A DNA stretch of 64,000 nucleotides from assembly GCF_900698935.1 (NCBI RefSeq), contig NZ_LR217715.1, forward strand, positions 992,001-1,056,000, given 5' to 3'. A program made the position numbers and the translations under genes. Below are positions 44,338 to 54,300 of the stretch, in pieces (position 1 is the stretch's first letter; each line of letters starts with the position of its first letter). The notes below the pieces were generated by a model. That model ran no database searches. It had not been told where the DNA came from and saw nothing but the letters and a program-made list of their open reading frames with translations. Origin of the DNA: Erwinia_E haradaeae_D. Lineage in GTDB: Bacteria; Pseudomonadota; Gammaproteobacteria; Enterobacterales; Enterobacteriaceae.

Positions 44338-47121
44338 ATGCAGAATAGCGATATTAAACCCTGGTTGGACTCTTCTTGGCTAGCCAGCGCCAACCAAGCT
44401 TATATAGAATATATTTACGAGGATTTTTTAAAAGATCCTCATTCTGTGCCAACAGACTGGCGTATGCTTTTCCGTAAAATTTCTCATTCTATAGTTACAC
44501 AAAAACCACTTGATTCTAATACCAGTGACGATGTTTATCATTCTAACGCATCTGACAACACCATGAAGGTAGTAAATCTTATTAATGCCTTTCGTTTTTT
44601 TGGTCATCAGCAAGCGTGTTTAGACCCTCTAAGACTGCAAGAAAAAAAAACAATAGCCGAATTGAGCATGGAATGCTATGGCCTAAATTCGAATAATCTG
44701 CAAGATACTTTTAATATAGATTCATGGGCGATTGGCAAAAAAGCGATGACGCTAAGTAAGATACGCTCTAAACTCCAAAGTATCTACTGTGGTTCTATTG
44801 GAGCAGAATACATGCATCTTACGAGTCCAGACGAAAAACAATGGATACAACATGCATTAGAATGTGAAACTCCTGAGGTTCTTTTTCCTGTTGAGAAAAA
44901 GAAGGAATTTCTGAAGATACTTACTGCTGCAGAAGGTTTAGAGCGATATCTTGGATCAAAATTTCCAGGTTCCAAGCGTTTTTCGCTAGAGGGGGGGGAT
45001 GCATTAATACTCATGCTCAATGAAATGATACGTCACTCTAGTATGCATAGAACACATCAAGTCATGATTGGTATGGCGCATCGTGGCCGTCTTAATGTAC
45101 TTGTTAATGTATTTGGAAAAAAAATAGAAGAGTTACTTCATGAATTCTCGGGCCAGCGTCCTGTTCATATGGTAGGAAGCGGTGATGTCAAGTATCATTT
45201 AGGTTTCTCTTCTGATATTAATACTGAAGGAGGGATAGTGCATCTAGTGCTAGCGCATAACCCTTCACATTTAGAAATTGTCAATCCAGTAATAATGGGT
45301 GCTACAAGAGCTCGCATAGATTGCTTACCTGAGAAAAACAGCAATCAAATCTTACCGATTACCATTCACGGTGATGCAGCTATTATTGGACAAGGGGTAA
45401 TGCAAGAAACTTTAAATTTATCTAAAGTCCGTGGCTATGAAGTCGGTGGTACAATACGCATTGTAATTAACAATCAAATTGGTTTTACAACATCTAACCC
45501 TAAGGACTCTCGATCGACACAGTACTGTACTGATATTGCTAAAATGATCATGGCGCCAATTTTCCATGTAACAGCAGACGACCCAGAAGCAGTAGCTTTG
45601 ATCACTTATTTAGCATTAGATTTTCGTCGTATTTTTAAAAAAGATGTATTTATTGATCTTGTGTGTTACCGCCGTCACGGACATAACGAAGCTGATGAGC
45701 CTCATGTTACTCAACCATTGATGTATCAAACCATTCAAAAACACCCTACAGTACGAGAAATATATGCTAAACAGCTCCAACTTGAAGCAGTTATCAATAA
45801 AGAAGACCCAACTGAAATGATTCAGTTATATCGTGATGCATTAGATGCAGGAGGTTGTGTCACTCCTAGTTCATATCCTGTATGGTATCCTATAGGCCCT
45901 TATTCCTGTACAGAATCATTATCATGCCTAAACAGAGTTGATAGCAAATTTACGGACCAACTACACATTGAACTACGTGACTTACAAACTCTAGCCCTCC
46001 ACATCAATAATATTCCAGACACAGTAGCAATGCAGTCGCGTGTAAAGAAAATATATCATGATCGTTATCAAATGGCTATTGGAAAAAAATTATTCGATTG
46101 GGGTGCAGCAGAAACTCTAGCATATGCTACTCTTTTGAGCCAGGGAATTTCATGTCGCCTTTCTGGTGAAGATATAGGGCGTGGTACATTTTTTCACCGA
46201 CACGCTGTAATTTATAACCAGAAGGATGGATCGTCATACATTCCGTTACAGAATATCAAAAACAATCAAGGTGCTTTTAGCGTATGGGATTCCGTGTTAT
46301 CAGAAGAAGCAGTTCTAGCATTTGAATATGGTTATGCTATGACAGTACCTAAAAAATTAACCATATGGGAAGCCCAATTTGGCGATTTTGCTAATGGAGC
46401 ACAAATTGTAATTGATCAGTTTATCAGTACTAGTGAACAGAAATGGGGATGCTTGTGTGGATTAGTTATGTTTTTACCACATGGATATGAAGGACAAGGG
46501 CCAGAGCATTCATCTGCTCGCATAGAAAGATATCTTCAATTATGTGCAGAGCAAAATATGCAAATCTGCATGCTTTCAACACCCGCACAGTTATACCATA
46601 TATTACGATATCATACATTACAGGTAACACGTCGTCCTTTGGTAATCATGTCCCCTAAATCACTATTACGTCATCCACAAGCGGTTTCTTCATTAAACGA
46701 TCTATCTAATGGCAAATTTCAAGCGGTAATTGATGAAATTGATGTCTTATGCCTAAAATCAATACAACGTATTATACTATGCTCAGGAAAAGTGTATTAC
46801 GACCTACTGACTCAACGTCGTAAAAACAATCAAAAGAATATTGCTATTATTCGTATAGAGCAATTGTACCCGTTTCCTTATATAGAGCTAAAAAAGATTT
46901 TAAAATTGTATACACATGTATATGATTTTGTCTGGTGTCAAGAAGAGCCGTTAAATCAAGGCGCGTGGTATATCAATTACAACGCTTATCAGTCAATTCT
47001 TCCTGCTGGGACTGTGTTACGTTATTCTGGACGCCCTGCTTCTGCTGCACCAGCAGTTGGTTATTCATATATTCACCGTCAGCAACAAGATAAGTTAATT
47101 AATGATGCGCTTACTATATAA
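44338..47121 (+). CDS. sucA: 2-oxoglutarate dehydrogenase E1 component
   Basis: SucA is the thiamine-diphosphate decarboxylase of the 2-oxoglutarate dehydrogenase complex. The 927-residue protein (E. coli 933) begins with the E2-binding N-terminal tail (WLDSSWLASANQAYIEYIYEDFL). Landmarks are MIGMAHRGRLNVLVNVFGK, AHNPSHLEIVNPVIMG, the ThDP motif IHGDAAIIGQGVMQETLNLS ... NNQIGFTT, CYRRHGHNEADEP, GEDIGRGTFFHRH, WEAQFGDFANGAQ and MFLPHGYEGQGPEHSSAR. All expected ThDP and substrate residues are in place. A run of eight G (44991-44998) lies in LEGGD. It forms an operon with sucB 24 bases later. Confidence 0.97.
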   Translation: MQNSDIKPWLDSSWLASANQAYIEYIYEDFLKDPHSVPTDWRMLFRKISHSIVTQKPLDSNTSDDVYHSNASDNTMKVVNLINAFRFFGHQQACLDPLRLQEKKTIAELSMECYGLNSNNLQDTFNIDSWAIGKKAMTLSKIRSKLQSIYCGSIGAEYMHLTSPDEKQWIQHALECETPEVLFPVEKKKEFLKILTAAEGLERYLGSKFPGSKRFSLEGGDALILMLNEMIRHSSMHRTHQVMIGMAHRGRLNVLVNVFGKKIEELLHEFSGQRPVHMVGSGDVKYHLGFSSDINTEGGIVHLVLAHNPSHLEIVNPVIMGATRARIDCLPEKNSNQILPITIHGDAAIIGQGVMQETLNLSKVRGYEVGGTIRIVINNQIGFTTSNPKDSRSTQYCTDIAKMIMAPIFHVTADDPEAVALITYLALDFRRIFKKDVFIDLVCYRRHGHNEADEPHVTQPLMYQTIQKHPTVREIYAKQLQLEAVINKEDPTEMIQLYRDALDAGGCVTPSSYPVWYPIGPYSCTESLSCLNRVDSKFTDQLHIELRDLQTLALHINNIPDTVAMQSRVKKIYHDRYQMAIGKKLFDWGAAETLAYATLLSQGISCRLSGEDIGRGTFFHRHAVIYNQKDGSSYIPLQNIKNNQGAFSVWDSVLSEEAVLAFEYGYAMTVPKKLTIWEAQFGDFANGAQIVIDQFISTSEQKWGCLCGLVMFLPHGYEGQGPEHSSARIERYLQLCAEQNMQICMLSTPAQLYHILRYHTLQVTRRPLVIMSPKSLLRHPQAVSSLNDLSNGKFQAVIDEIDVLCLKSIQRIILCSGKVYYDLLTQRRKNNQKNIAIIRIEQLYPFPYIELKKILKLYTHVYDFVWCQEEPLNQGAWYINYNAYQSILPAGTVLRYSGRPASAAPAVGYSYIHRQQQDKLINDALTI

Positions 47122-47144
47122 TCATACAACACGGAGAAAAGATA

Positions 47145-48362
47145 ATGAATACTGTAAATATCATAGTTCCCGATCTACCAGAATCGGTCACAGACGCTAC
47201 GGTCAGTGTCTGGCATAAAAAAATTGGTGACAAAGTCAAACGTGATGAAATTCTTGTAGACATCGAAACTGATAAAGTCATTTTGGAAATTCCGGCATCT
47301 GCTGATGGATGCTTAGAGAACATTTTGGAAAAAGAAGGTGTTACAGTAAGCTCACATCAAATTCTAGGTTATCTACAAGTAAATAATAATCATAATTTAT
47401 CATTAACTGCGGATGCTCTTAACATAACTCCTATGATCACAGCACAGGAAATCGTTACTTCTAACGAGCTATCCTCATGCCCCCTAGGCCCAGCAAGACG
47501 TCGTCTGATATCTGCAAATAATCGCAACCAAAAAGAATTTGAACAGCAAACCATTATAAAAGATTCTCTCCAAGTCAATACTGAACCAAATCTCATTCGG
47601 TCTATAGAGACTGTAGATCCCATGGCATTGGAAACACAATCAAACATATCTGCCATGGAATTACGCAGTGAAAGACGTATACCTATGACTCGTTTACGAA
47701 AACGCATGGTAGAGAGATTGCTTCATGTAAACAATACTACTGCTATGCTTACCACTTTTAATGAAGTGAATATGCAACCTATTATTACCTTGCGCAAAGA
47801 GTATGGTGAATTATTTGAAAAACGTCATAGTATACGTTTAGGTTTTATGTCTTTTTATGTCAAAGCTACAGTAAATGCGTTAAAACGTTATCCGGAGATC
47901 AATGCATCAATTGATAGCACAGATATAGTTTATCACGATTATTTCGATATCAGTATTGCTGTTTCTACACCACGAGGATTAGTGACGCCTATACTAAAAA
48001 ATGTTGATACTTTAAGTATGTCTGAAATAGAAAAACAAATAAAAATACTCGCAACAAAGGGCAGAAATAATAAACTAACTGTAGAGGAACTCACTGGTGG
48101 GACTTTTACCATTACTAATGGCGGGGTTTTTGGTTCGCTTATGTCTACACCACTAATAAATCCGCCGCAAAGCGCGATTCTTGGCATGCATTCTATCAAA
48201 GATCGACCGGTAGCGAGTAATGGGAAAATTGTTATTTTACCTATGATGTACCTTGCCCTGTCTTATGACCATAGGCTGATTGATGGACGTGAATCAGTGA
48301 GTTGTCTGGTGACAATAAAAGAATTTTTAGAAGACCCAACTCGTTTACTATTAGATGTATAA
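47145..48362 (+). CDS. sucB: 2-oxoglutarate dehydrogenase E2 (dihydrolipoyl succinyltransferase)
   Basis: SucB is the core acyltransferase of the complex. One lipoyl domain occupies residues 1-80, with K44 in ETDKVILEI as the lipoylation site. The C-terminal catalytic domain (from about residue 178, RIPMTRLRKRM) ends with YDHRLIDGRES, active His376 and Asp380, and PTRLLLDV. Total length is 405, equal to E. coli. The peripheral-subunit-binding domain is odd: residues 114-143 keep LGPARRRL but lack the GTGxGGRxTxEDV half that normally docks the E3 (and E1) subunits. The sequence CGGAGAAAAG precedes the ATG. In E. coli sucC and sucD follow; here they do not. Confidence 0.95.
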   Translation: MNTVNIIVPDLPESVTDATVSVWHKKIGDKVKRDEILVDIETDKVILEIPASADGCLENILEKEGVTVSSHQILGYLQVNNNHNLSLTADALNITPMITAQEIVTSNELSSCPLGPARRRLISANNRNQKEFEQQTIIKDSLQVNTEPNLIRSIETVDPMALETQSNISAMELRSERRIPMTRLRKRMVERLLHVNNTTAMLTTFNEVNMQPIITLRKEYGELFEKRHSIRLGFMSFYVKATVNALKRYPEINASIDSTDIVYHDYFDISIAVSTPRGLVTPILKNVDTLSMSEIEKQIKILATKGRNNKLTVEELTGGTFTITNGGVFGSLMSTPLINPPQSAILGMHSIKDRPVASNGKIVILPMMYLALSYDHRLIDGRESVSCLVTIKEFLEDPTRLLLDV

Positions 48363-48742
48363 TACACATCAAAAATTGATATATACTGCACTAGTACAGT
48401 ATTAATCTTTTTATTATGGTTACTAAGTACTATTGAGTTGCGCTATTCTACTATGTAGATTTTTAAAAATGATATTAATGATTTATACCGCCTATTACTA
48501 ATCATTACTTATGATATAGAAAATATTGTGATTATCTGCTTGAATTATGCATTAATCGTTGGTTTTTTGTTAAACATGAAACGCATTTATACTACGTATG
48601 TTAAATCGAAAAAGATACCGTAAAAAATGAGAAACAGCTATACATATAAATAGTTTTTCTATCAAGATGACATTAATGTATAGTTTTCAGCGATTAATGG
48701 GTCACATTATAGACAAATAACAACGAATTTACGGATGTAATT
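48363..48742. other. Gap where sucC-sucD would lie
   Basis: 380 bases with no gene. No SucC N-terminus (MNLHEYQAKQLF) or other remnant was readable; priA follows instead, so the sucCD segment has been deleted or moved. Confidence 0.55.
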
Positions 48743-50956
48743 ATGTATATCGTGCAGGTTGCACTACCGGTGTCGCAAGATCAAAATTTTAAATACGTAT
48801 TACCTGAACATATACGAGATGTGGCAATCGGCGGGCGTGTTCAAGTCCCTTTTAAAAGTCGAAAAATGATTGGTATTGTCATAAAGATTTCTATAATGCA
48901 TGATCATTCGCTTCTTTCATTACCAATGATACATCAGATATTAGATAGTCATTCACTGTATCCTCCGCGTTTATGGCGTACATTAATATTAGCTGCAAGT
49001 TACTATCATTTTTCATTAGGGAAAATCCTTTTTCATGCCATTCCTCCACTGCTACGACGAGGATATTTACTGGAAAAGACTTGCAATAATAAAAAGCTAG
49101 CTGAAAATATAACACAATCGACACAATTATCAAAAGAAATGGTATTTTCCTTAAAAGAAAAAAAATTCATCGCCTGTTCTGCCAATCGCTGTGGTTCTCC
49201 TCACTATGATATCAATCACAATAATATAATACTACATCCACTAAAGCTATTATCTTGCCAGCCTTTACACCCGCCACAAGTACTTGCCACCAAATCTGAA
49301 AAAAATTTACGTACTCGTCTTTTCATCAACGCAAAAAATAAAAAAAAACAACTGAGCCAAGAACAGAATAGCGCTATCACTGCTATTCAAAATACTGATG
49401 ATACATTTATTACTTGGTTGTTAAATGGCATAGGTGGGCCTGATCAAATTGATGTTTATCTCTCTATTTTAGAAAATATACTTATTAGAGGACAACAAGC
49501 GATTATATTAATTCCAGAGATTAATTTAATACCGTACATTACCTCTCTTGTTCTTCAGCATTTTAATGTTGTGATTGATGTTTTGCATTCTAGTTTAGAT
49601 AATACTGAACGTCTGAATGTGTGGCGTAGAGCTCGAGATGGTAAAACGACGATTGTAATTGGCACTCGCTCTGTTATATTTACACCATTAGAGCAACTGG
49701 GTATCATTATTATATATGAAGAACACGCCAGCTCTTACATAGAAAAAGAGGATTTTTCATATAATACACGTGATCTTGCAATATTACGTGCAAAACAGGA
49801 GAACATACCCATTATACTGGGATCTTCAGCTCCTGCGCTAGAAACGTTATATAATGTACAATTAGGTAAATATCACCAGATTATTTTTAGGGAATACCGT
49901 ATTCATATTGCAAAAACAAAACGGATGTTGGTTAATTTAAACGGTTTACATCTTCAAGCTGGTCTATCTCCAATATTAATAAATAAAATTAATCGACATC
50001 TGCAGAACAATCATAAAGTATTTTTGCTTTTACAGTGTCGTGGTTTTTCCCCTATTTTATTATGCCAAGAATGCAAATGGATTCCAAAATGCACTCGGTG
50101 TAATCGTAATTTTACGTTATATAAAAAACATAAAAAACTATATTGTCATCAATGTAACGGAGCACGTCCAATACCCTCTCAGTGTTTAGAATGTGGTTCT
50201 ACATATTTAATCCCAGTTGGTTTGGGGATTGAAAAAATAGCAGATTATTTAACAACCTTGTTTCCTGCCATTCCACTTACATGTCTAGATGGTAATACCC
50301 CTTATCAGAACACTGATCCAGAAAGCATATTATCTAAAGTGTATCATAGCGGTGCGCATATTTTATTGAGCACAAAAATGGTGTTTAGAGCTGATTCTTT
50401 ATTAGATATTACATTAGTATCGTGCATTAATGTAGATTATGTGTTATTTTCATCTGATTTTCAAGCTGCAGAGCGTTTTGCTCAGTTATATAACCATATT
50501 GCTGGATTAGTGGTAGGTTTACAAAAAAAGGGTGAAGTGATCGTACAGACCTATTATCCTGAGCATCCATTACTACAAACTTTGGTGTATAAAGGGTATG
50601 ATACATTTGTTAAAGAAGAGCTCTATACACGAAAAAATATCTTATTGCCTCCGTATACTAATCAAGCTTTCTTTTGTGCAGAAGCTTATGATAACGATCA
50701 AGCATATCAATTTTTACATAAATTAATAGCACTACTACAAGCTAGCTCATGTTATGATTCTTCTTTTCGAGTGACAGGTCCTAATCCATCATTACGTAGT
50801 AAGGTTAGAGGGCGTTATCGGTGGACGATAATGATACAACATTCATCTCGCGCTGCACTTTATTTTTTAATTAAAGAACTGCGTATATTAGTTAATACTC
50901 TTTTACAAGAGTTTCACATTAGATGGACTCTACGTACTGATTCATATGATAGTTAA
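48743..50956 (+). CDS. priA: PriA primosomal protein with destroyed helicase motifs
   Basis: PriA recognises stalled forks and D-loops and loads the replicative helicase through PriB/DnaT. The 737-residue uninterrupted frame (E. coli 732) has the N-terminal 3'-DNA-binding domain (VALPVSQDQNFKYVLPEH; VPFKSRKMIGIV), both helicase lobes, the zinc element and the C-terminal domain (GPNPSLRSKVRGRYRWTIM). All eight zinc cysteines are present (441, 444, 450, 453, 468, 471, 481, 484). The ATPase motifs are not: Walker A GVTGSGKT reads GIGGPDQI (229-236), Walker B VIDEEH reads IIYEEH (323-328), motif III GSATPA reads GSSAPA, motif V GTQMLAKGHHF reads STKMVFRADSL, and motif VI QVAGRAGR reads HIAGLVVG. 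The flanks of each motif are conserved, so identity is secure. ATP hydrolysis should be lost, while DNA and partner binding may persist. Confidence 0.95.
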   Translation: MYIVQVALPVSQDQNFKYVLPEHIRDVAIGGRVQVPFKSRKMIGIVIKISIMHDHSLLSLPMIHQILDSHSLYPPRLWRTLILAASYYHFSLGKILFHAIPPLLRRGYLLEKTCNNKKLAENITQSTQLSKEMVFSLKEKKFIACSANRCGSPHYDINHNNIILHPLKLLSCQPLHPPQVLATKSEKNLRTRLFINAKNKKKQLSQEQNSAITAIQNTDDTFITWLLNGIGGPDQIDVYLSILENILIRGQQAIILIPEINLIPYITSLVLQHFNVVIDVLHSSLDNTERLNVWRRARDGKTTIVIGTRSVIFTPLEQLGIIIIYEEHASSYIEKEDFSYNTRDLAILRAKQENIPIILGSSAPALETLYNVQLGKYHQIIFREYRIHIAKTKRMLVNLNGLHLQAGLSPILINKINRHLQNNHKVFLLLQCRGFSPILLCQECKWIPKCTRCNRNFTLYKKHKKLYCHQCNGARPIPSQCLECGSTYLIPVGLGIEKIADYLTTLFPAIPLTCLDGNTPYQNTDPESILSKVYHSGAHILLSTKMVFRADSLLDITLVSCINVDYVLFSSDFQAAERFAQLYNHIAGLVVGLQKKGEVIVQTYYPEHPLLQTLVYKGYDTFVKEELYTRKNILLPPYTNQAFFCAEAYDNDQAYQFLHKLIALLQASSCYDSSFRVTGPNPSLRSKVRGRYRWTIMIQHSSRAALYFLIKELRILVNTLLQEFHIRWTLRTDSYDS

Positions 50957-51226
50957 CAGATACTATTTTTATAGTATTAGTTAGCGAGAAAGGTAATAAG
51001 ATGTCATGTTATGGTATAGCGCATCCATAATTTAAGAAGAGAAAAAACATCAACCTTAAAATTAAAAAAAAGAAATATGAAGAGTATTCAATGTTTTGCG
51101 TACATAAAAATTTTTATGATATAAAAATTATATAAATATCTATTTGGTAGAATCTTACATTGAGCATTGCGGTGAGTATATTAAAATATAGCTATATTTT
51201 CTCAACATACAATTATATAGAGATTT

Positions 51227-52588
51227 CTAATGTTTAGAAAAACTAGACGGCATTATTTCCTGTATTTTACGCATCATGCTTGTTGCCCCGCCTTGTTTAA
51301 CCTTTTTCATAAGAGTTTGCATGTCATAAAACTGTTTTAAAAATTGATTGATATCTTGGACAGACAAGCCTGATCCTGATGCAATACGGCGCTTACGAGA
51401 TCCTTTAATAATTTCAGGATGAGAACGTTCAATATACGTCATAGACTTTATGATAGCTTCCATTCGTTGCAGTGATGCATCATTTAACTGAGCTTTAACG
51501 ATATCTGGAAGGTTGATCATTCCTGGTAACTTTTCGATTAAGTTCACCATTCCACCCATTTTACGTAATTGTTTTAATTGCTCTAAAAAATCATTGAGGT
51601 TAAAAGTATGATTTTTCTTAAATGAATGAGATAATTTTTTTGCTGTTTTATGATCTATCTTACGCTCAATCTCTTCAATGAGAGATAACATATCGCCCAT
51701 TCCTAATATACGTGATGCAATACGTTCTGGATAAAAAGGTTCTAGTGTTTCAATTTTTTCTCCTGTCCCTATAAACTTAATTGGTTTACCAGTCACATGG
51801 CGCATCGAAAGCGCCGCGCCTCCCCGTGCATCGCTGTCTACTTTAGTAAGTATTATACCTGTTAATGGAAGAGCGGCGCTAAATTCTTTAGCTACATTTA
51901 CCGCATCCTGGCCAATCATAGCATCAACTACTAATAAGGTCTCTATAGGCTGTATAGCTACACATATGTCATGGAGTTCTCTCATCATAAAATCATGAGT
52001 ATGCAAGCGACCAGCAGTATCTACTAATAATACATCATAAAATTTCAGTTGAGCATGATGCAAGGCATTTTTAGCAATATTTACCGGTGTCTCATTGACA
52101 TCTGATGGATAAAAATCGACATCGATCTGTTCTGTTATGATCTCTAATTGTTTGATCGCTGCAGGGCGATAGATATCAGTAGAAACTGTAAGTATCTTTT
52201 TATTATATTGATGATGTAAAAATTTTCCAAGCTTTCCAACGCTAGTTGTTTTACCCATTCCTTGCTGACCTGCTATTAATACTACTGCTGGAGGAGTGGT
52301 TTTTAAATTTAGAGTGTAATTTTTTTCACCCATCGCTACAATGAGTTCTTTTTTTACAATCTTGAGTAATTCTTGGCCTGGAGTGAAATCATGGTGCACG
52401 ATATGATTCAGTGCACGTTCTTTAACGCTATCAATAAACGCACGCACCACTGAAAGAGCAACGTCTGCTTCTAACAACGCTATATGGACTTGCTTTAACG
52501 TGCTTTTAATATTTTCTTCAGTTAATCTGCCACGCCCGACCACTTTGCGCAGAGCGGTTGAAAGATTATTAGTTAAATTCTTAAACAT
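51227..52588 (-). CDS. ffh: Signal recognition particle protein Ffh
   Basis: Ffh binds 4.5S RNA and nascent signal sequences and docks with FtsY to deliver membrane proteins. The 453-residue product equals E. coli in length. The N domain is followed by GTPase motifs GQQGMGKTTSVGKLG (G1, about residues 107-121; the usual Ala is Met), DTAGRLHTHDFMM (G3), and TKVDSDARGGAALS (G4), then GTGEKIETLEPF. The methionine-rich M domain contains LRKMGGMVNLIEKLPGM and the RNA-binding SRKRRIASGSG. GAGGGG lies upstream of the start. The 4.5S RNA gene was not seen in this window. rpsP-rimM-trmD-rplS, its E. coli neighbours, are absent here. Confidence 0.97.
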   Translation of the reverse strand: MFKNLTNNLSTALRKVVGRGRLTEENIKSTLKQVHIALLEADVALSVVRAFIDSVKERALNHIVHHDFTPGQELLKIVKKELIVAMGEKNYTLNLKTTPPAVVLIAGQQGMGKTTSVGKLGKFLHHQYNKKILTVSTDIYRPAAIKQLEIITEQIDVDFYPSDVNETPVNIAKNALHHAQLKFYDVLLVDTAGRLHTHDFMMRELHDICVAIQPIETLLVVDAMIGQDAVNVAKEFSAALPLTGIILTKVDSDARGGAALSMRHVTGKPIKFIGTGEKIETLEPFYPERIASRILGMGDMLSLIEEIERKIDHKTAKKLSHSFKKNHTFNLNDFLEQLKQLRKMGGMVNLIEKLPGMINLPDIVKAQLNDASLQRMEAIIKSMTYIERSHPEIIKGSRKRRIASGSGLSVQDINQFLKQFYDMQTLMKKVKQGGATSMMRKIQEIMPSSFSKH

Positions 52589-53526
52589 TATCTTGCACTA
52601 CCCCTCAAAACAGAAGATTAGTTGATACTTTAATCACTTAAATTATATACTGATCATATAATTTAATAAATTTTAATCTATCATCTATTCAGTATAAAAA
52701 TCTCAATACACAACAAATATGATGTCTCATGATTGATACGATACGATGGATAAAGATTTTTATCTTCATTTGTAAAAAAGAGAGTCTGTGTCTCAATATA
52801 ATGATTATAACAAGCAGTCTAAGAATATGTACTTTAACTATATGTCTCAAATTTTTTGTAGTTTCTAACAATACACTCGACATTACTTTTATGAATATCA
52901 AGTACGAGTGCTAGTTCAACTAACACCACTATTATAGAAAGAGTCATATGAAAATTTCTTCAATATTCTAATAAGAATTGATTTTTTAATAAATTGAAAT
53001 TCTTAAAAAATTAGTTAAAACATAACATATTCAAATGAGCATTTTATATTATAATATTGTCTTTTAACTTAACCGAATGTCTTTATAATTATATATTATT
53101 AGTTATATCTTTACGTATGCAATACTTCATCACATCGATACAAGAAATGCACTATGATTATTTTTTTAAAAAATTATAAGTGAAGTTCATACTGAACTTA
53201 AAAGAAATATGGATATACAATCACTATTCAGTATTTTTATTTTTAAAACCAATATATAGGATATAGGAAATGAAAGTATAAAAAACGCTATCGTTATGCG
53301 ATTGACCTACATGAGCCGATCCATCTTTTTAAGATCAAAAATTAAAAACTATAACTAAAAGTATTCTAAGTATTTATTATTTGGCATAGATAGTTGTAAA
53401 TCATATTATTGAATGTTTTTCCGCTCTGACCTAAAATGCTACGGTGTAGCATGTGAAGTTTTTGGTATAAAAATATATTAATAAATATGTGATTGTCAAT
53501 GCATTTTTAGTTTATATAGTTAACGG
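52589..53526. other. Non-coding stretch between ffh and tRNA-Ile2
   Basis: Nearly 1 kb of AT-rich sequence with no recognised frame or relic. Confidence 0.5.
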
Positions 53527-53529
53527 TTG

Positions 53530-53603
53530 TGGCCCCTGCTGGATTTGAACCAGCGACCAAGCGATTATGAGTCGCCTGCTCTGACCGCCTGAGCTAAGGG
53601 GCC
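53530..53603 (-). tRNA. ileX: tRNA-Ile2(CAT), lysidine-type
   Basis: The minus strand reads GGCCCCTTAGCTCAGGCGG, anticodon stem-loop GCGACTCATAATCGC, T arm GGTTCAAATCC and acceptor GGGGCC. This matches E. coli ileX/ileY far better than initiator or elongator tRNA-Met. TilS converts C34 to lysidine so that it reads AUA as isoleucine, and the tilS gene lies about 700 bases upstream on the same strand. The three bases after the discriminator A are CAA, not CCA, so the 3' end needs the CCA-adding enzyme. Confidence 0.95.
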
Positions 53604-54300
53604 GTAAAAACATAATTTTATATGCATACTTTTTTGTTCATATAATGCATATAACTCGCATGCAAGAATATAACATTGATTATGCATATACACAAGCTGA
53701 AAGAGAATTTGACCTTTTTATTTTGTACGCTTTGAAAATTAATATATGTATTCAGATAGCTTATTGTGTTCAATTTGATACATGTTAATTATTTCTAATG
53801 ATCCACATGACTAGGAGATATTTTTTATTATGTATTTAACAGTTATAAAGTCATTTAACATGACAGCGCGAGGATATCACTGCATTTTTTTAGAACATGG
53901 TCATTTATTGTAAAAGATATAGCGTATGCAAACTTAAAGCATGATCAAGGTTAAAATTTATACAATAATGAATATATTCATCATTATCTTAATCATGATT
54001 TAAGATATATACACCATATTTTAGCATAATGCATAACTGTGTAACATCTTGTCATTTTTACTAAAATATCCATATCACATCTGGTTTTATAGTGATTATA
54101 GGTAACTTTTATATAGTTTCTAAAAACAAGAAATTAATAATCTGCTTGTACAATTTACAAAAATAAATAAAAAGATTATAACATATAACATCTTGCATGA
54201 TCAATTCCATCAAAATTGTTTTTGTATGATCTCTAGATCTAGAGTGCAATACTTACATGTTGCTTCACTTATCTCTGATATACTTTTGTGTCATCTATTC
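53604..54300. other. Non-coding stretch between tRNA-Ile2 and tilS
   Basis: About 700 bases, no gene recognised. A symmetrical AGATCTAGATCT-like run occurs near 54232-54243. Confidence 0.5.

Noticed and set aside
48743..50956. PriA motif loss as a sequencing or assembly error
   Set aside because: Five separate motifs are changed by substitutions, with the reading frame and all flanking conserved residues preserved.
53530..53603. tRNA-Met for the CAT anticodon gene
   Set aside because: Acceptor, D-arm and anticodon stem match tRNA-Ile2 (ileX type), not elongator or initiator tRNA-Met.
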